Assembly (NCBI RefSeq): GCF_013373795.3
Contig: NZ_CP088022.1
Span: 496,001-560,000, forward strand
DNA: 64,000 nt
DNA from: Bradyrhizobium quebecense
GTDB taxonomy: Bacteria; Pseudomonadota; Alphaproteobacteria; Rhizobiales; Xanthobacteraceae
Direction: 5' to 3'
Part shown: piece by piece, positions 34,329-42,804 of the stretch
Layout of the letters: every line of letters starts with the position of its first letter
Position numbering within the stretch: the first letter of the stretch is position 1
Notes under the pieces: generated by a model
Database searches by the model: none
What the model saw: only the letters and a program-made list of their open reading frames with translations
Told to the model about the DNA's origin: nothing
Translations under genes and position numbers: made by a program

Positions 34329-35357
34329 ATGACGCAGAGCGTCTTCATCCAGAATCCGTCCCCGTTGGCCGTGCAATCGCCTTCCCCGGGCGGCGAGCAT
34401 TTGCATCCGCTGCCGCGCAACAGCGGCCGTGCGCTCGAGATGGATTGGGTCGACGACATCAGGATCAACCTGTCGGCCGCCGAACGGCGGGTCGCGAGCC
34501 TGCCGGGCCGGCGCACGGTCAAGAAGGACGCACAGGCGGGGTGGCTGCTCAAGGCGATCACCTGCATCGACCTGACGACGCTGAACGGCGACGACACCGC
34601 CGAACGGGTCAAGCGGCTCTGCGCCAAGGCGAAGGCGCCCGTGCGCGGCGACCTTCTCGAGCAGCTCGGCTTTGCCGGGCGCGAGCTGCATACCGGAGCG
34701 GTCTGTGTCTACCATCGGTTCGTCGGCACCGCTGTCGAAGCGCTCGATGGATCCGGCATCCCTGTCGCCGCGGTCTCGACCGGGTTTCCCGCAGGCCTCG
34801 TGCCGCATGAGCTGAAGCTGAAGGAGATCGAGGCGTCGGTCCGGAATGGCGCGCAGGAAATCGACATTGTCATCACGCGTGAGCACGTGCTGACCGGCGA
34901 TTGGCGGGCGCTTTACGCCGAGGTCCGGGATTTCCGCGCGGTCTGCGACAACGCGCATCTGAAGACGATCCTGGCCACCGGCGATCTCAAGACGCTGCGC
35001 AATGTCGCGAAGGCCTCGATGGTCTGCATGATGGCCGGCGCCGACTTCATCAAGACCTCCACCGGCAAGGAAGGCGTCAACGCGACGCTGCCGGTGACGC
35101 TGGCGATGCTGCGGATGATCCGCCTCTATCAGGAGCGCACCGGCTACAAGATCGGCTTCAAGCCGGCCGGCGGCATTTCGACGGCAAAGGACGTGCTCAA
35201 CTACCAGTTCCTGATGAAGGAGGAGCTCGGACGCGACTGGCTCGAGCCGGATCTGTTCCGCATCGGCGCCTCCAGCCTGCTCGCCGACATCGAGCGGCAG
35301 CTCGAGCATCATGTGACCGGCCACTACTCGGCTTTCAACCGCCACCCCGTGGGATGA
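34329..35357 (+). CDS. deoC: Deoxyribose-phosphate aldolase
   Basis: A 342-residue DeoC of the longer, eukaryote-like subgroup. The TIM-barrel core (about 75-310) has TCIDLTTLNGDD, VAAVSTGFPAGLVPHELKLKEIE and the Schiff-base region ADFIKTSTGKEG, where the Lys forms the imine. KIGFKPAGGIST provides the second catalytic Lys. It cleaves 2-deoxy-D-ribose-5-phosphate to glyceraldehyde-3-phosphate and acetaldehyde. The aldehyde dehydrogenase gene starts 11 bases later, which fits disposal of the acetaldehyde. The first 35 residues look unstructured and may be over-long. Confidence 0.93.
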   Translation: MTQSVFIQNPSPLAVQSPSPGGEHLHPLPRNSGRALEMDWVDDIRINLSAAERRVASLPGRRTVKKDAQAGWLLKAITCIDLTTLNGDDTAERVKRLCAKAKAPVRGDLLEQLGFAGRELHTGAVCVYHRFVGTAVEALDGSGIPVAAVSTGFPAGLVPHELKLKEIEASVRNGAQEIDIVITREHVLTGDWRALYAEVRDFRAVCDNAHLKTILATGDLKTLRNVAKASMVCMMAGADFIKTSTGKEGVNATLPVTLAMLRMIRLYQERTGYKIGFKPAGGISTAKDVLNYQFLMKEELGRDWLEPDLFRIGASSLLADIERQLEHHVTGHYSAFNRHPVG

Positions 35358-35367
35358 GACTCCAGCG

Positions 35368-37755
35368 ATGAGCGTCGCCAATTATTTCGAGACCATGGAG
35401 TATGGCCCCGCGCCCGAGGCGGACGGCGAGGCGCGTGCCTGGCTGGCGCGGCATGGCGCCACGTTCGGGCATTTCATCGCCGGCAAGTTCACAGCGCCGC
35501 ATGCGGGCAAGCACCTCACGACAAGCGAGCCTGCCACCGGCAAGGCGCTGGCGCGCATCGCGCAGGGCAATGCTGCCGATGTCGAGGCGGCGGTCAACGC
35601 CGCGCGCACCGCGCAGCCAGCCTGGGCAAAGCTTGGCGGCCATGGCCGCGCGCGTCATCTCTATGCGTTGGCGCGCATGCTGCAGCGTCACGCCCGGCTG
35701 TTCGCCGTGCTGGAGGCGATCGACAATGGCAAGCCGATCCGGGAAACCCGCGATCTCGACGTGCCGCTCGCCGCGCGCCATTTCCTCTATCATGCCGGCT
35801 GGGCACAGTTGCAGGACCGGGAGTTCGCCGATCAGCTGCCGATCGGCGTGATCGGGCAGATCATTCCGTGGAATTTCCCGCTGCTGATGCTGGCCTGGAA
35901 GATCGCGCCGGCGCTCGCCGCAGGCAATACGGTGGTGCTGAAGCCGGCGGAGTTCACCTCGCTCACCGCGCTGCTGTTCGCCGAACTGTCGGCCGAGGCC
36001 GGCCTGCCGCCGGGCGTATTGAATGTCGTCACCGGTGACGGTGCCACCGGTGCGCTGCTCGTCGAAAATCACGGTGTCGACAAGATCGCCTTCACGGGCT
36101 CGACCGAGGTCGGGCGCCTGATCCGCCAGTCGACTGCAGGGACCGGAAAATCGCTGACGCTGGAGCTTGGGGGGAAATCGCCGTTCATCGTGTTCGACGA
36201 TGCCGATCTCGATGGCGCGGTGGAAGGGGTGGTCGACGCCATCTGGTTCAACCAGGGCCAGGTCTGCTGCGCCGGCTCGCGGCTGCTTTTGCAGGAGGGG
36301 ATTGCGGAGACTTTTCGCAGGCGCCTGATCCGCCGCATGGAGACGCTTCGCGTCGGCATGCCGCTCGACAAGGCGATCGACATGGGTGCGGTGGTAGCCC
36401 CAGTGCAACTCGAACGGATCAAGTCGCTGGTCGAGACCGGGGTGAAGGAAGGCGCCGAGAAATATCAGGCGTCCTGTACGATGCCGACGGAGGGATCGTT
36501 CTATCCGCCGACCCTGCTCTGGAACGTGCATCCGTCCTCGACGGTTGCGACCGAAGAGATCTTCGGCCCTGTCCTGGTGGCGATGACGTTCCGTACGCCC
36601 GACGAGGCCGTGATGCTCGCCAACAACACGCGCTACGGCCTTGCTGCCAGCGTGTGGAGCGAGACGATCGGGCTGGCGCTCGACATCGCGCCGAAACTCC
36701 TGGCCGGCGTGGTCTGGGTCAATGCGACCAATCTGTTCGACGCCAGCGTCGGCTTCGGCGGCTATCGCGAGTCCGGCTTCGGCCGCGAGGGCGGTCGTGA
36801 AGGCATGTATGAGTATCTCAAGCCGAAGGCCTGGAGCGGGCGCAAGGCCCGGGCCAAGCCATCGCCGCTGCCGACGGCGTCCGGCGCCAGCGCCGGATTC
36901 GACGTGCCGCCGATCGATCGAACGGCCAAACTGTTCGTCGGCGGCAAGCAGGTCCGTCCGGACGGCAATTATTCGCGCACGGTGCTCTCGCCGAAGGGCC
37001 GGCGTCTCGGCGAGGCAGGCGAGGGCAATCGCAAGGATATCCGCAATGCGGTCGCCGCGGCGCGCTCCGCCGAGGGATGGGCGCGGGCGTCGGCGCATAA
37101 TCGCGCCCAGATCCTGTACTATCTTGCCGAAAACCTTTCCGCGCGCGGCGACGAGTTCGCCCGGCACATCGCCGACATGACCGGCGTGTCGGCAGCAAAG
37201 GCGCGCACGGAGGTCGATGCCAGCATCGAGCGGCTGTTCAGCTATGGCGCCTGGGCGGATAAATTCGAGGGATCCATCCATGCGCCACCGCTGCGCGGCG
37301 TGGCGCTCGCGATGCATGAGCCGATCGGCGTGGTCGGTGTCGCCTGTCCGGACGAGGCGCCGCTGCTTGCCTTCATCAGTCTCGTGGCGCCATTGATCGC
37401 AATGGGCAACCGGGTCGTCGCGGTGCCGAGCAAGCGGCATCCGCTCGCCGCGACCGACTTCTACCAGGTGCTCGAGACCTCGGACGTCCCGGGCGGCGTA
37501 GTCAACATCGTTACCGGCGATCGCGACGAACTAGTCAAGGTCCTTGCCGAGCATGACGATGTCGACGCGCTCTGGGCGTTCGGGTCGCAGGACGCCTCGA
37601 CGGCGGCCGAACGATACTCGATCGGTAATCTCAAGCGCACGCTGGTCGATCAAGGCCTCGCGATCGACTGGTACGACAAGGCCGCGAGCGAGGGCCCGAT
37701 CCTGCTCCGCCATGCCGTGCAGGTGAAGAACATCTGGATTCCGTATGGCGACTAG
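35368..37755 (+). CDS. Two-domain aldehyde dehydrogenase, ALDH16-like
   Basis: A 795-residue protein, far longer than a usual 490-residue ALDH. The N-terminal ALDH domain (about 30-490) is complete: PWNFPL with Asn169, LELGGKSP with Glu266, and NQGQVCCAGSR with catalytic Cys300. A second ALDH-like domain (about 515-795) keeps the fold (YSRTVLSPKGRR, MHEPIGVVGVACPDEAPLL) but lacks the catalytic Cys and Glu, as in the ALDH16 family. It follows deoC by 11 bases, so acetaldehyde is the likely substrate. The stop codon is inside a dispersed repeat. Confidence 0.88.
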   Translation: MSVANYFETMEYGPAPEADGEARAWLARHGATFGHFIAGKFTAPHAGKHLTTSEPATGKALARIAQGNAADVEAAVNAARTAQPAWAKLGGHGRARHLYALARMLQRHARLFAVLEAIDNGKPIRETRDLDVPLAARHFLYHAGWAQLQDREFADQLPIGVIGQIIPWNFPLLMLAWKIAPALAAGNTVVLKPAEFTSLTALLFAELSAEAGLPPGVLNVVTGDGATGALLVENHGVDKIAFTGSTEVGRLIRQSTAGTGKSLTLELGGKSPFIVFDDADLDGAVEGVVDAIWFNQGQVCCAGSRLLLQEGIAETFRRRLIRRMETLRVGMPLDKAIDMGAVVAPVQLERIKSLVETGVKEGAEKYQASCTMPTEGSFYPPTLLWNVHPSSTVATEEIFGPVLVAMTFRTPDEAVMLANNTRYGLAASVWSETIGLALDIAPKLLAGVVWVNATNLFDASVGFGGYRESGFGREGGREGMYEYLKPKAWSGRKARAKPSPLPTASGASAGFDVPPIDRTAKLFVGGKQVRPDGNYSRTVLSPKGRRLGEAGEGNRKDIRNAVAAARSAEGWARASAHNRAQILYYLAENLSARGDEFARHIADMTGVSAAKARTEVDASIERLFSYGAWADKFEGSIHAPPLRGVALAMHEPIGVVGVACPDEAPLLAFISLVAPLIAMGNRVVAVPSKRHPLAATDFYQVLETSDVPGGVVNIVTGDRDELVKVLAEHDDVDALWAFGSQDASTAAERYSIGNLKRTLVDQGLAIDWYDKAASEGPILLRHAVQVKNIWIPYGD

Positions 37756-37854
37756 AGCGTTTTCGAGCGAAGTGGGTACCGGTTCGCGTGCAGGAAACGC
37801 GTCAAACAAGAATCGAGTGCCCCGGTCAGATCCAATCGGAACGAGGCACTAGAG
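37752..37854. repeat. CTAGAGC-type dispersed repeat, copy 2 (103 bp)
   Basis: It begins CTAGAGCGTTTTCGAGCG, with blocks ACGCGTCAAA and GAATCGAG, and ends GGCACTAGAG, paralleling the copy at 23023-23127 block by block. Its first bases form the stop codon of the aldehyde dehydrogenase gene, so the insertion site coincides with the gene end. Confidence 0.8.
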
Positions 37855-37932
37855 ACGTCACCTTGCGGTGATAGGGATGGGGATCCGGACCGCCAGAGTT
37901 CGGCGATTTAGACGACAAGGGAGGGACGCAAC

Positions 37933-38388
37933 ATGCTGAAGGGCATCAATCCACTGCTCAATGCCGACGTGCTCTACGCCCTGCGGGCGATGGGGCACGG
38001 CGATCGCCTGGTGGTGTGCGACACCAATTTTCCGGCCGATTCGATCGCGCGCCAGAGCGTGCTTGGCAGGCTGCTGCGCATCGACAATGTGAGTGCCGCC
38101 AGGGCGGTCGAAGCCGTTCTCTCGGTGATGCCGCTCGATACCTTCGTCGACGATGCCGCGATCCGGATGGAGATCGTCGGACAGCCTCAGGAAGTGCCTC
38201 CCGTGCAACGCGAGGTGCAGGCCGCGATCGATCGCGCCGAGGGACGATCCTGGCCCCTGGTCGGCGTCGAGCGCCATGCGTTCTACGAGAAGGCCAAGAC
38301 GGCCTATTGTGTGATCGCGACCGGCGAGCGCCGCTTCTACGGCTGCTTCCTGTTCAGCAAGGGCGTCATTGCGCCGGACGGGGAGTGA
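37933..38388 (+). CDS. RbsD/FucU-family sugar mutarotase, FucU-like
   Basis: A 151-residue protein starting MLKGINPLLNADVLYALRAMGHGDRLVVCDTNFPA, very like L-fucose mutarotase. The catalytic His of GHGD and the C-terminal FYEKAKTAYCVIATGERRFYGCFLFSKGV pattern are both present. It interconverts anomers of a pyranose or furanose sugar so that transport and kinase steps are not limiting. GGGAGGG precedes the start. The kinase follows after four bases. Which sugar it serves is unknown; fucose enzymes are not seen nearby. Confidence 0.9.
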   Translation: MLKGINPLLNADVLYALRAMGHGDRLVVCDTNFPADSIARQSVLGRLLRIDNVSAARAVEAVLSVMPLDTFVDDAAIRMEIVGQPQEVPPVQREVQAAIDRAEGRSWPLVGVERHAFYEKAKTAYCVIATGERRFYGCFLFSKGVIAPDGE

Positions 38389-38392
38389 CGAC

Positions 38393-39316
38393 ATGAGCAA
38401 GCAGGGCGTCGCCGTCCTCGGCGTGTTCGTCGTCGACCTCGCGTTCCGCGCCGGCAACATGCCGGCGATCGGCGAGACGATCGCCGGATCGGGATTCGCA
38501 ATGGGGCCCGGCGGCAAGGGATCCAACCAGGCTGTCGCGGCCGCACGGGCCGGCGCCAGCGTGAGCTTCATCTCCCGGATCGGCAGCGACGCCTTCGGCG
38601 AGCTCGCTATCAAGACTTGGGAGGCCGAGGGAATCCGGCCGCGCGTGACCAGGACGGCGGACGCGCCGACTGGAGCTGCGTTCATCTACGTCCACGAGAC
38701 GCGCGGCGATAACGCGATCATCGTCGTGCCGGGTGCGGCGGGCGGGATCGGTCCGGCCGACATCGACGCGGTGGCCGACGCCATTCGCGACAGCCGCGTG
38801 TTCGTGACGCAACTCGAGCAGCCGGTCGATGCGGCGCGGCGCGGGCTCGAGATCGCGCGCGCCGCCGGCAGCATCACCGTGTTCAACCCGGCGCCGGCTA
38901 TCAAGTTCGACTCTGACCTGTTTGCGCTCTGTGATTATGTCGTCCCCAACGAGACCGAGGCCGAAGCGCTGACCGGCATCGCGGTCGGCGATCTCGCCGG
39001 TGCCCGCCGCGCCGGCGATGCCTTGCTGGCGAAAGGCGCAGGAACGGCGCTGATCACGCTCGGCGAGCGCGGCGCCTTGTTTCATGCGCGGGATCGCTCG
39101 GTGCACGTGCCGCCCTTCGCCGCAGGCAAGGTGGTCGAAACCACCGGCGCAGGCGACGCCTTCGTCGGCGGCTTTGCGGCGGCGCTCGCCGACGGCGCCG
39201 ATCCGCAGGAGGCTGCGCGCTTCGGTTCGGCCACGGCCGGAATCTCGGTGACGCGACCGGGCACCGCACCCGCGATGCCGCGGCGCGCGGAGATCGACGC
39301 GCTGCTGAAGGGATGA
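38393..39316 (+). CDS. PfkB-family carbohydrate kinase, ribokinase-like
   Basis: A 307-residue kinase from ATG 38393. The N-terminal signature GPGGKGSNQAVAAARAGASVSFISRIGSDAFGE matches ribokinase. The C-terminal PfkB signature ETTGAGDAFVGGFAAAL has the catalytic Asp, and NPAPAIKFD and VPNETEAEALTG are also ribokinase-like. It would phosphorylate a pentose at C5. Beside deoC, a deoxyribokinase activity is attractive but is inference. It is in an operon with the mutarotase before it and the transporter after it (gap of 7 bases). Confidence 0.9.
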   Translation: MSKQGVAVLGVFVVDLAFRAGNMPAIGETIAGSGFAMGPGGKGSNQAVAAARAGASVSFISRIGSDAFGELAIKTWEAEGIRPRVTRTADAPTGAAFIYVHETRGDNAIIVVPGAAGGIGPADIDAVADAIRDSRVFVTQLEQPVDAARRGLEIARAAGSITVFNPAPAIKFDSDLFALCDYVVPNETEAEALTGIAVGDLAGARRAGDALLAKGAGTALITLGERGALFHARDRSVHVPPFAAGKVVETTGAGDAFVGGFAAALADGADPQEAARFGSATAGISVTRPGTAPAMPRRAEIDALLKG

Positions 39317-39323
39317 TCGCGCG

Positions 39324-40199
39324 ATGATGCGGAATGATCCGATCAAGCATGTCTTCATCTGGCCGGCGGTGCTCGTCGTGCTGGCGATCTCGATCTTTCC
39401 GCTGATCTATTCGCTTACCACGAGCTTCCTGAGCTACCGCCTGATTCCGCCGATCCCGCCGCGGGTCGTCTGGCTCGGCAACTATGCCACGCTGTTGCAG
39501 GAGCCGCGGTTCTGGAACGCGATCTACACCACGACGCTGATTGCCTTCATCGCGGTCGGACTGCAATACGCGATCGGTTTCGGCGTCGCCCTGGCGCTGA
39601 ACGCGCGGGTGCCGGGCGAGCGGCTGTTTCGCGTCGCCTTGCTGCTGCCGATGCTGCTCGCGCCCGTCGCGGTCGCGCTGGTGGCGCGCATGATGTTCAA
39701 CCCGACGATGGGGCCGCTCAACCAGTTCCTGTCGAAGTTCGGCCTGGTCAACCTGCCGTTCCTCACCAATGGACATTGGGCGCTCGCCTGCATCATCGCG
39801 GTCGAGGTCTGGCAGTGGACCCCGTTCGTCATTCTGATGATGCTGGCCGGCCTGCAAACGCTGCCCGAGGATGTCTATGAGGCCGCCGAGCTCGAGAACG
39901 CCAGCGCCTGGCAGCAGTTCTGGGGCATCACCTTTCCAATGCTGCTGCCGATCTCGGCCGCGATCGTCTTCATCCGCCTGATCGAGAGCTACAAGATCAT
40001 GGACACGGTGTTCGTGATGACGGGCGGCGGCCCGGGCGTGGACACCGAGACGCTGACATTGTTCGCCTATCAGGAAGGCTTCAAGAAGTTCAATCTTGGC
40101 TACACGTCGGCGCTCAGCTTCCTGTTCCTGATCGCGATCACGATCATCGGCGTCACCTATCTGGCGCTGCTGCGGCCTCATCTGGAGAAACGCCGATGA
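39324..40199 (+). CDS. Sugar ABC transporter permease, MalF/UgpA-type (CUT1)
   Basis: A 291-residue inner-membrane protein with six helices. The cytoplasmic EAA loop is visible as DVYEAAELENASAWQQFWGITFPMLLP, where the ATPase docks. The N-terminus (KHVFIWPAVLVVLAISIFPLIYSLTTSFLSY) is typical of UgpA/MalF-like proteins without the large MalF periplasmic loop. It overlaps the second permease by four bases. The partner ATPase and binding protein are downstream. Confidence 0.92.
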   Translation: MMRNDPIKHVFIWPAVLVVLAISIFPLIYSLTTSFLSYRLIPPIPPRVVWLGNYATLLQEPRFWNAIYTTTLIAFIAVGLQYAIGFGVALALNARVPGERLFRVALLLPMLLAPVAVALVARMMFNPTMGPLNQFLSKFGLVNLPFLTNGHWALACIIAVEVWQWTPFVILMMLAGLQTLPEDVYEAAELENASAWQQFWGITFPMLLPISAAIVFIRLIESYKIMDTVFVMTGGGPGVDTETLTLFAYQEGFKKFNLGYTSALSFLFLIAITIIGVTYLALLRPHLEKRR

Positions 40200-41233
40200 G
40201 CGGGCAGGGCTTGACCGGACTGTCGCCATGGAGCCGCCGCCTGGTCGCGGTCGGCGTCCTCGCCTGGTGCCTGATCACGGTGTTTCCGCTCTATTGGGTG
40301 GTGGTGACCGCGTTCAAGACGCCGCCGGGCGTGGTCGGCGGACCGACCTATCTGCCGTTCATCGACTTCACGCCGACGTTGCAGCCCTTCATCGATCTCT
40401 ATCAGGGAATCCGCGGCGAGTTCTTCCACACCTTCCTGAATTCGACCATCGTCGGCCTGTCTGCGGCAGCCATCGCCACTGCGATTGGCGCGATGGCGGC
40501 CTATGCGCTGGTGCGGTTCGAGTTCAGGGTACGCCTTGGTGCGGGCCTCGTGTTCTTCCTGCTCGCACTCGGCGGCTATCTGCTCTTCAACGCGACGTTC
40601 GGATTTACCCGGCCGCAGGCGCTGCTAATCGCGTTTCCGATCGCGCTGATCGCTGCTGTCGTTGCCAATCGCCTGCCGTTGCCCGGACCGATCCTCGGCA
40701 ACGAGGACATCCTGTTCTGGTTCGTCAGCCAGCGCATGTTCCCGCCGATCGTCACGGCCTTTGCGCTGTATCTGCTCTATAGCGAGATCGGCCGGCTGGG
40801 CTTCCAGCTGATCGACAGCTTCGTCGGCCTGACGCTGTGCTACGTCGCCTTCTCGCTGCCGATCGTGGTCTGGCTGATGCGCGACTTCTTCGAGGCCGTG
40901 CCGATCGAGGTCGAAGAGGCGGCGATGGTCGACAACGTGCCGAGCTGGCGCATCTTCTTCGGCATCGTGGTGCCGATGTCGATGAACGGGCTGCTGGCGA
41001 CGTTCATGATCACGCTGGCCTTCGTCTGGAACGAGTTTCTGTTCGCGCTGTTCCTGACCAATTCCAGATGGCAGACGCTGCCCATCCTGGTGGCAGGACA
41101 GAACAGCCAGCGCGGCGACGAATGGTGGGCGATATCAGCTGCGGCGCTCGTCGCAATCGTTCCCATGATGATCATGGCGGGCTTGCTCAGCCGGATGATG
41201 CGGTCGGGCCTGCTGCTCGGGGCCATCAAATAG
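40196..41233 (+). CDS. Sugar ABC transporter permease, MalG/UgpE-type (CUT1)
   Basis: A 345-residue permease, longer than typical MalG (about 280-300) because of an extra hydrophobic region around residues 110-160 (AGLVFFLLALGGYLLF and ALLIAFPIALIAAVVANRL). This gives more than the usual six helices. The EAA loop is present as PIEVEEAAMVDNVPSWRIFFGIVVPMS. Its start overlaps the previous gene (ATGA). It pairs with the MalF-type protein in the second sugar importer of this cluster. Confidence 0.9.
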   Translation: MSGQGLTGLSPWSRRLVAVGVLAWCLITVFPLYWVVVTAFKTPPGVVGGPTYLPFIDFTPTLQPFIDLYQGIRGEFFHTFLNSTIVGLSAAAIATAIGAMAAYALVRFEFRVRLGAGLVFFLLALGGYLLFNATFGFTRPQALLIAFPIALIAAVVANRLPLPGPILGNEDILFWFVSQRMFPPIVTAFALYLLYSEIGRLGFQLIDSFVGLTLCYVAFSLPIVVWLMRDFFEAVPIEVEEAAMVDNVPSWRIFFGIVVPMSMNGLLATFMITLAFVWNEFLFALFLTNSRWQTLPILVAGQNSQRGDEWWAISAAALVAIVPMMIMAGLLSRMMRSGLLLGAIK

Positions 41234-41261
41234 CAAAAAACCTTGTAGGGAGGACTAGACG

Positions 41262-42722
41262 ATGTTGCGACGGACGTTCCTGATGTTGACCACCTCGCTC
41301 GCGATGGCCTGTGCCGCGAGCCAGGCGAATGCTGCCTGTAGCCCGGATTACACCGGCGTCACCCTGACGGTGGCGTCGCAGACCGGACCTTATATCGCAT
41401 CCGCGCTCAAGCTCGGCGCGGACGAATGGGCCAAGAAGACCTGCGGCAAGGTCAACGTCGTCGAGTTTCCATGGTCCGAGCTCTATCCGAAGATCGCGAC
41501 ATCGCTCACCGCGTCGGACGCGACGTTCGACCTCGTCAGCTTCGCACCGGCCTGGCTGCCGGATTTCGTGCCCTATCTCAGCGAGATGCCGAAGGAGATG
41601 CAGTCCGGCAAGGATTGGGACGACATCGAGCCGGCCTATCGCGAACGCCTGATGGTGTGGGAAGGCAAGATCTACTCGCAATCGATGGACGGCGATGTCC
41701 ACACCTATACCTACCGCACAGACCTGTTCAGCGATCCCAAGGAGAAGGACGCGTTCAAGGCCAAGTACGGCTACGACCTCGCGCCGCCGAAGACCTGGAA
41801 ACAATATCTCGACATTGCGGAATTCTTCCAGCGGCCCGACAAGGGTCTGTGGGGAACGGCGGAAGCGTTCCGTCGCGGCGGTCAGCAGTTCTGGTTCTTC
41901 TTCAGCCATGCCGCGGCGTATGCGAACAATCCGAACTATCCGGGTGCGATGTTCTTCGACCCCGAGACGATGGACGCGCAGATCAACAACCCGGGCTGGG
42001 TGAAGGGGCTCGAGGAATACATAAGGGCTTCGAAGCTCGGGCCGCCCAACGCGCTGAACTTCTCGTTCGGCGAGGTGAACGCTGCGGTGGCCGGCGGTCA
42101 GGTGGCGGAATCGATCGGCTGGGGCGACACCGGTGTGATCGCGGCCGATCCGAAGCAGTCGAAGATCTCCGGCAAGGTCGGCTCGGCGATGCTGCCCGGT
42201 TCGGACGAGATCTGGAACGCCAAGACAAAGAAGTGGGACAAGTTCCCGAGCGTGCTTCCGGGCCCGTTCATGGCATTCGGCGGCTGGCAGATCGCGGTGC
42301 CGAAGGCCGGCAAGAACCAGCAAGCGGCGTGGGACTTCGTCAAGACCTTGACGAGCCCCGAAGTGTCGGGCCAGGCGGCGATCACCGGCGGCAGCGGCGT
42401 CAATCCCTATCGCAAATCGCACACCGCCAATCTGCAACTGTGGAGCAAGATCTTCTCGCCGGAAGAGGCCAGGGAATATCTCGGCGCGCAATCGGACTCC
42501 ATCAACGCCAAGAACGTCGCGCTCGACATGCGTCTACCCGGCTATTTCTCCTACACCGAGGTGGTGGAGATCGAGCTCGGCAAGGCGCTGGCCGGCCAGA
42601 CCACGCCGCAGGCGGCGCTCGACGCGATGGCGAAGGAGTGGAATCGCCTGACCGACGAATTCGGCCGGGCCAAGCAGCTTGCCGCCTATCGCGCCGCGAT
42701 GGGCCTCCCGCCCAAGAACTAG
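41262..42722 (+). CDS. Extracellular sugar-binding protein of the CUT1 transporter
   Basis: A 486-residue periplasmic protein with a signal peptide (MLRRTFLMLTTSLAMACAASQANA-ACS). The SBP_bac_1-type fold shows the cluster-B pattern ELYPKIATSLTASDATFDLVSF and GGWQIAVPKAGKNQQAAWDFVKTLTSPE. It is large for the class, with many aromatic residues (QQFWFFFSHAAAYANNPNYPG) suited to sugar stacking. The ligand is unknown. A hairpin past its stop probably protects its part of the operon mRNA. Confidence 0.9.
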   Translation: MLRRTFLMLTTSLAMACAASQANAACSPDYTGVTLTVASQTGPYIASALKLGADEWAKKTCGKVNVVEFPWSELYPKIATSLTASDATFDLVSFAPAWLPDFVPYLSEMPKEMQSGKDWDDIEPAYRERLMVWEGKIYSQSMDGDVHTYTYRTDLFSDPKEKDAFKAKYGYDLAPPKTWKQYLDIAEFFQRPDKGLWGTAEAFRRGGQQFWFFFSHAAAYANNPNYPGAMFFDPETMDAQINNPGWVKGLEEYIRASKLGPPNALNFSFGEVNAAVAGGQVAESIGWGDTGVIAADPKQSKISGKVGSAMLPGSDEIWNAKTKKWDKFPSVLPGPFMAFGGWQIAVPKAGKNQQAAWDFVKTLTSPEVSGQAAITGGSGVNPYRKSHTANLQLWSKIFSPEEAREYLGAQSDSINAKNVALDMRLPGYFSYTEVVEIELGKALAGQTTPQAALDAMAKEWNRLTDEFGRAKQLAAYRAAMGLPPKN

Positions 42723-42738
42723 CTTTCCAGTGAGACCT

Positions 42739-42764
42739 CCGGATGATGCGCGAGCGTCATCCGG
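42739..42764. promoter_or_regulatory. Intra-operon hairpin after the binding-protein gene
   Basis: Arms CCGGATGA (42739-42746) and TCATCCGG (42757-42764), 17 bases past the stop and before the ATPase gene. Such a hairpin commonly stabilises binding-protein mRNA and lowers expression of the next gene. It could also be a short dispersed palindrome. Confidence 0.5.
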
Positions 42765-42804
42765 GGCTTGACCAGCCGTCGACGAAAGGACGGAAAAGGA
42801 TTCC

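Noticed and set aside
35335..37440. Leftward 701-codon frame
   Set aside because: Exact antisense of the ALDH16-like gene, which has full catalytic motifs.
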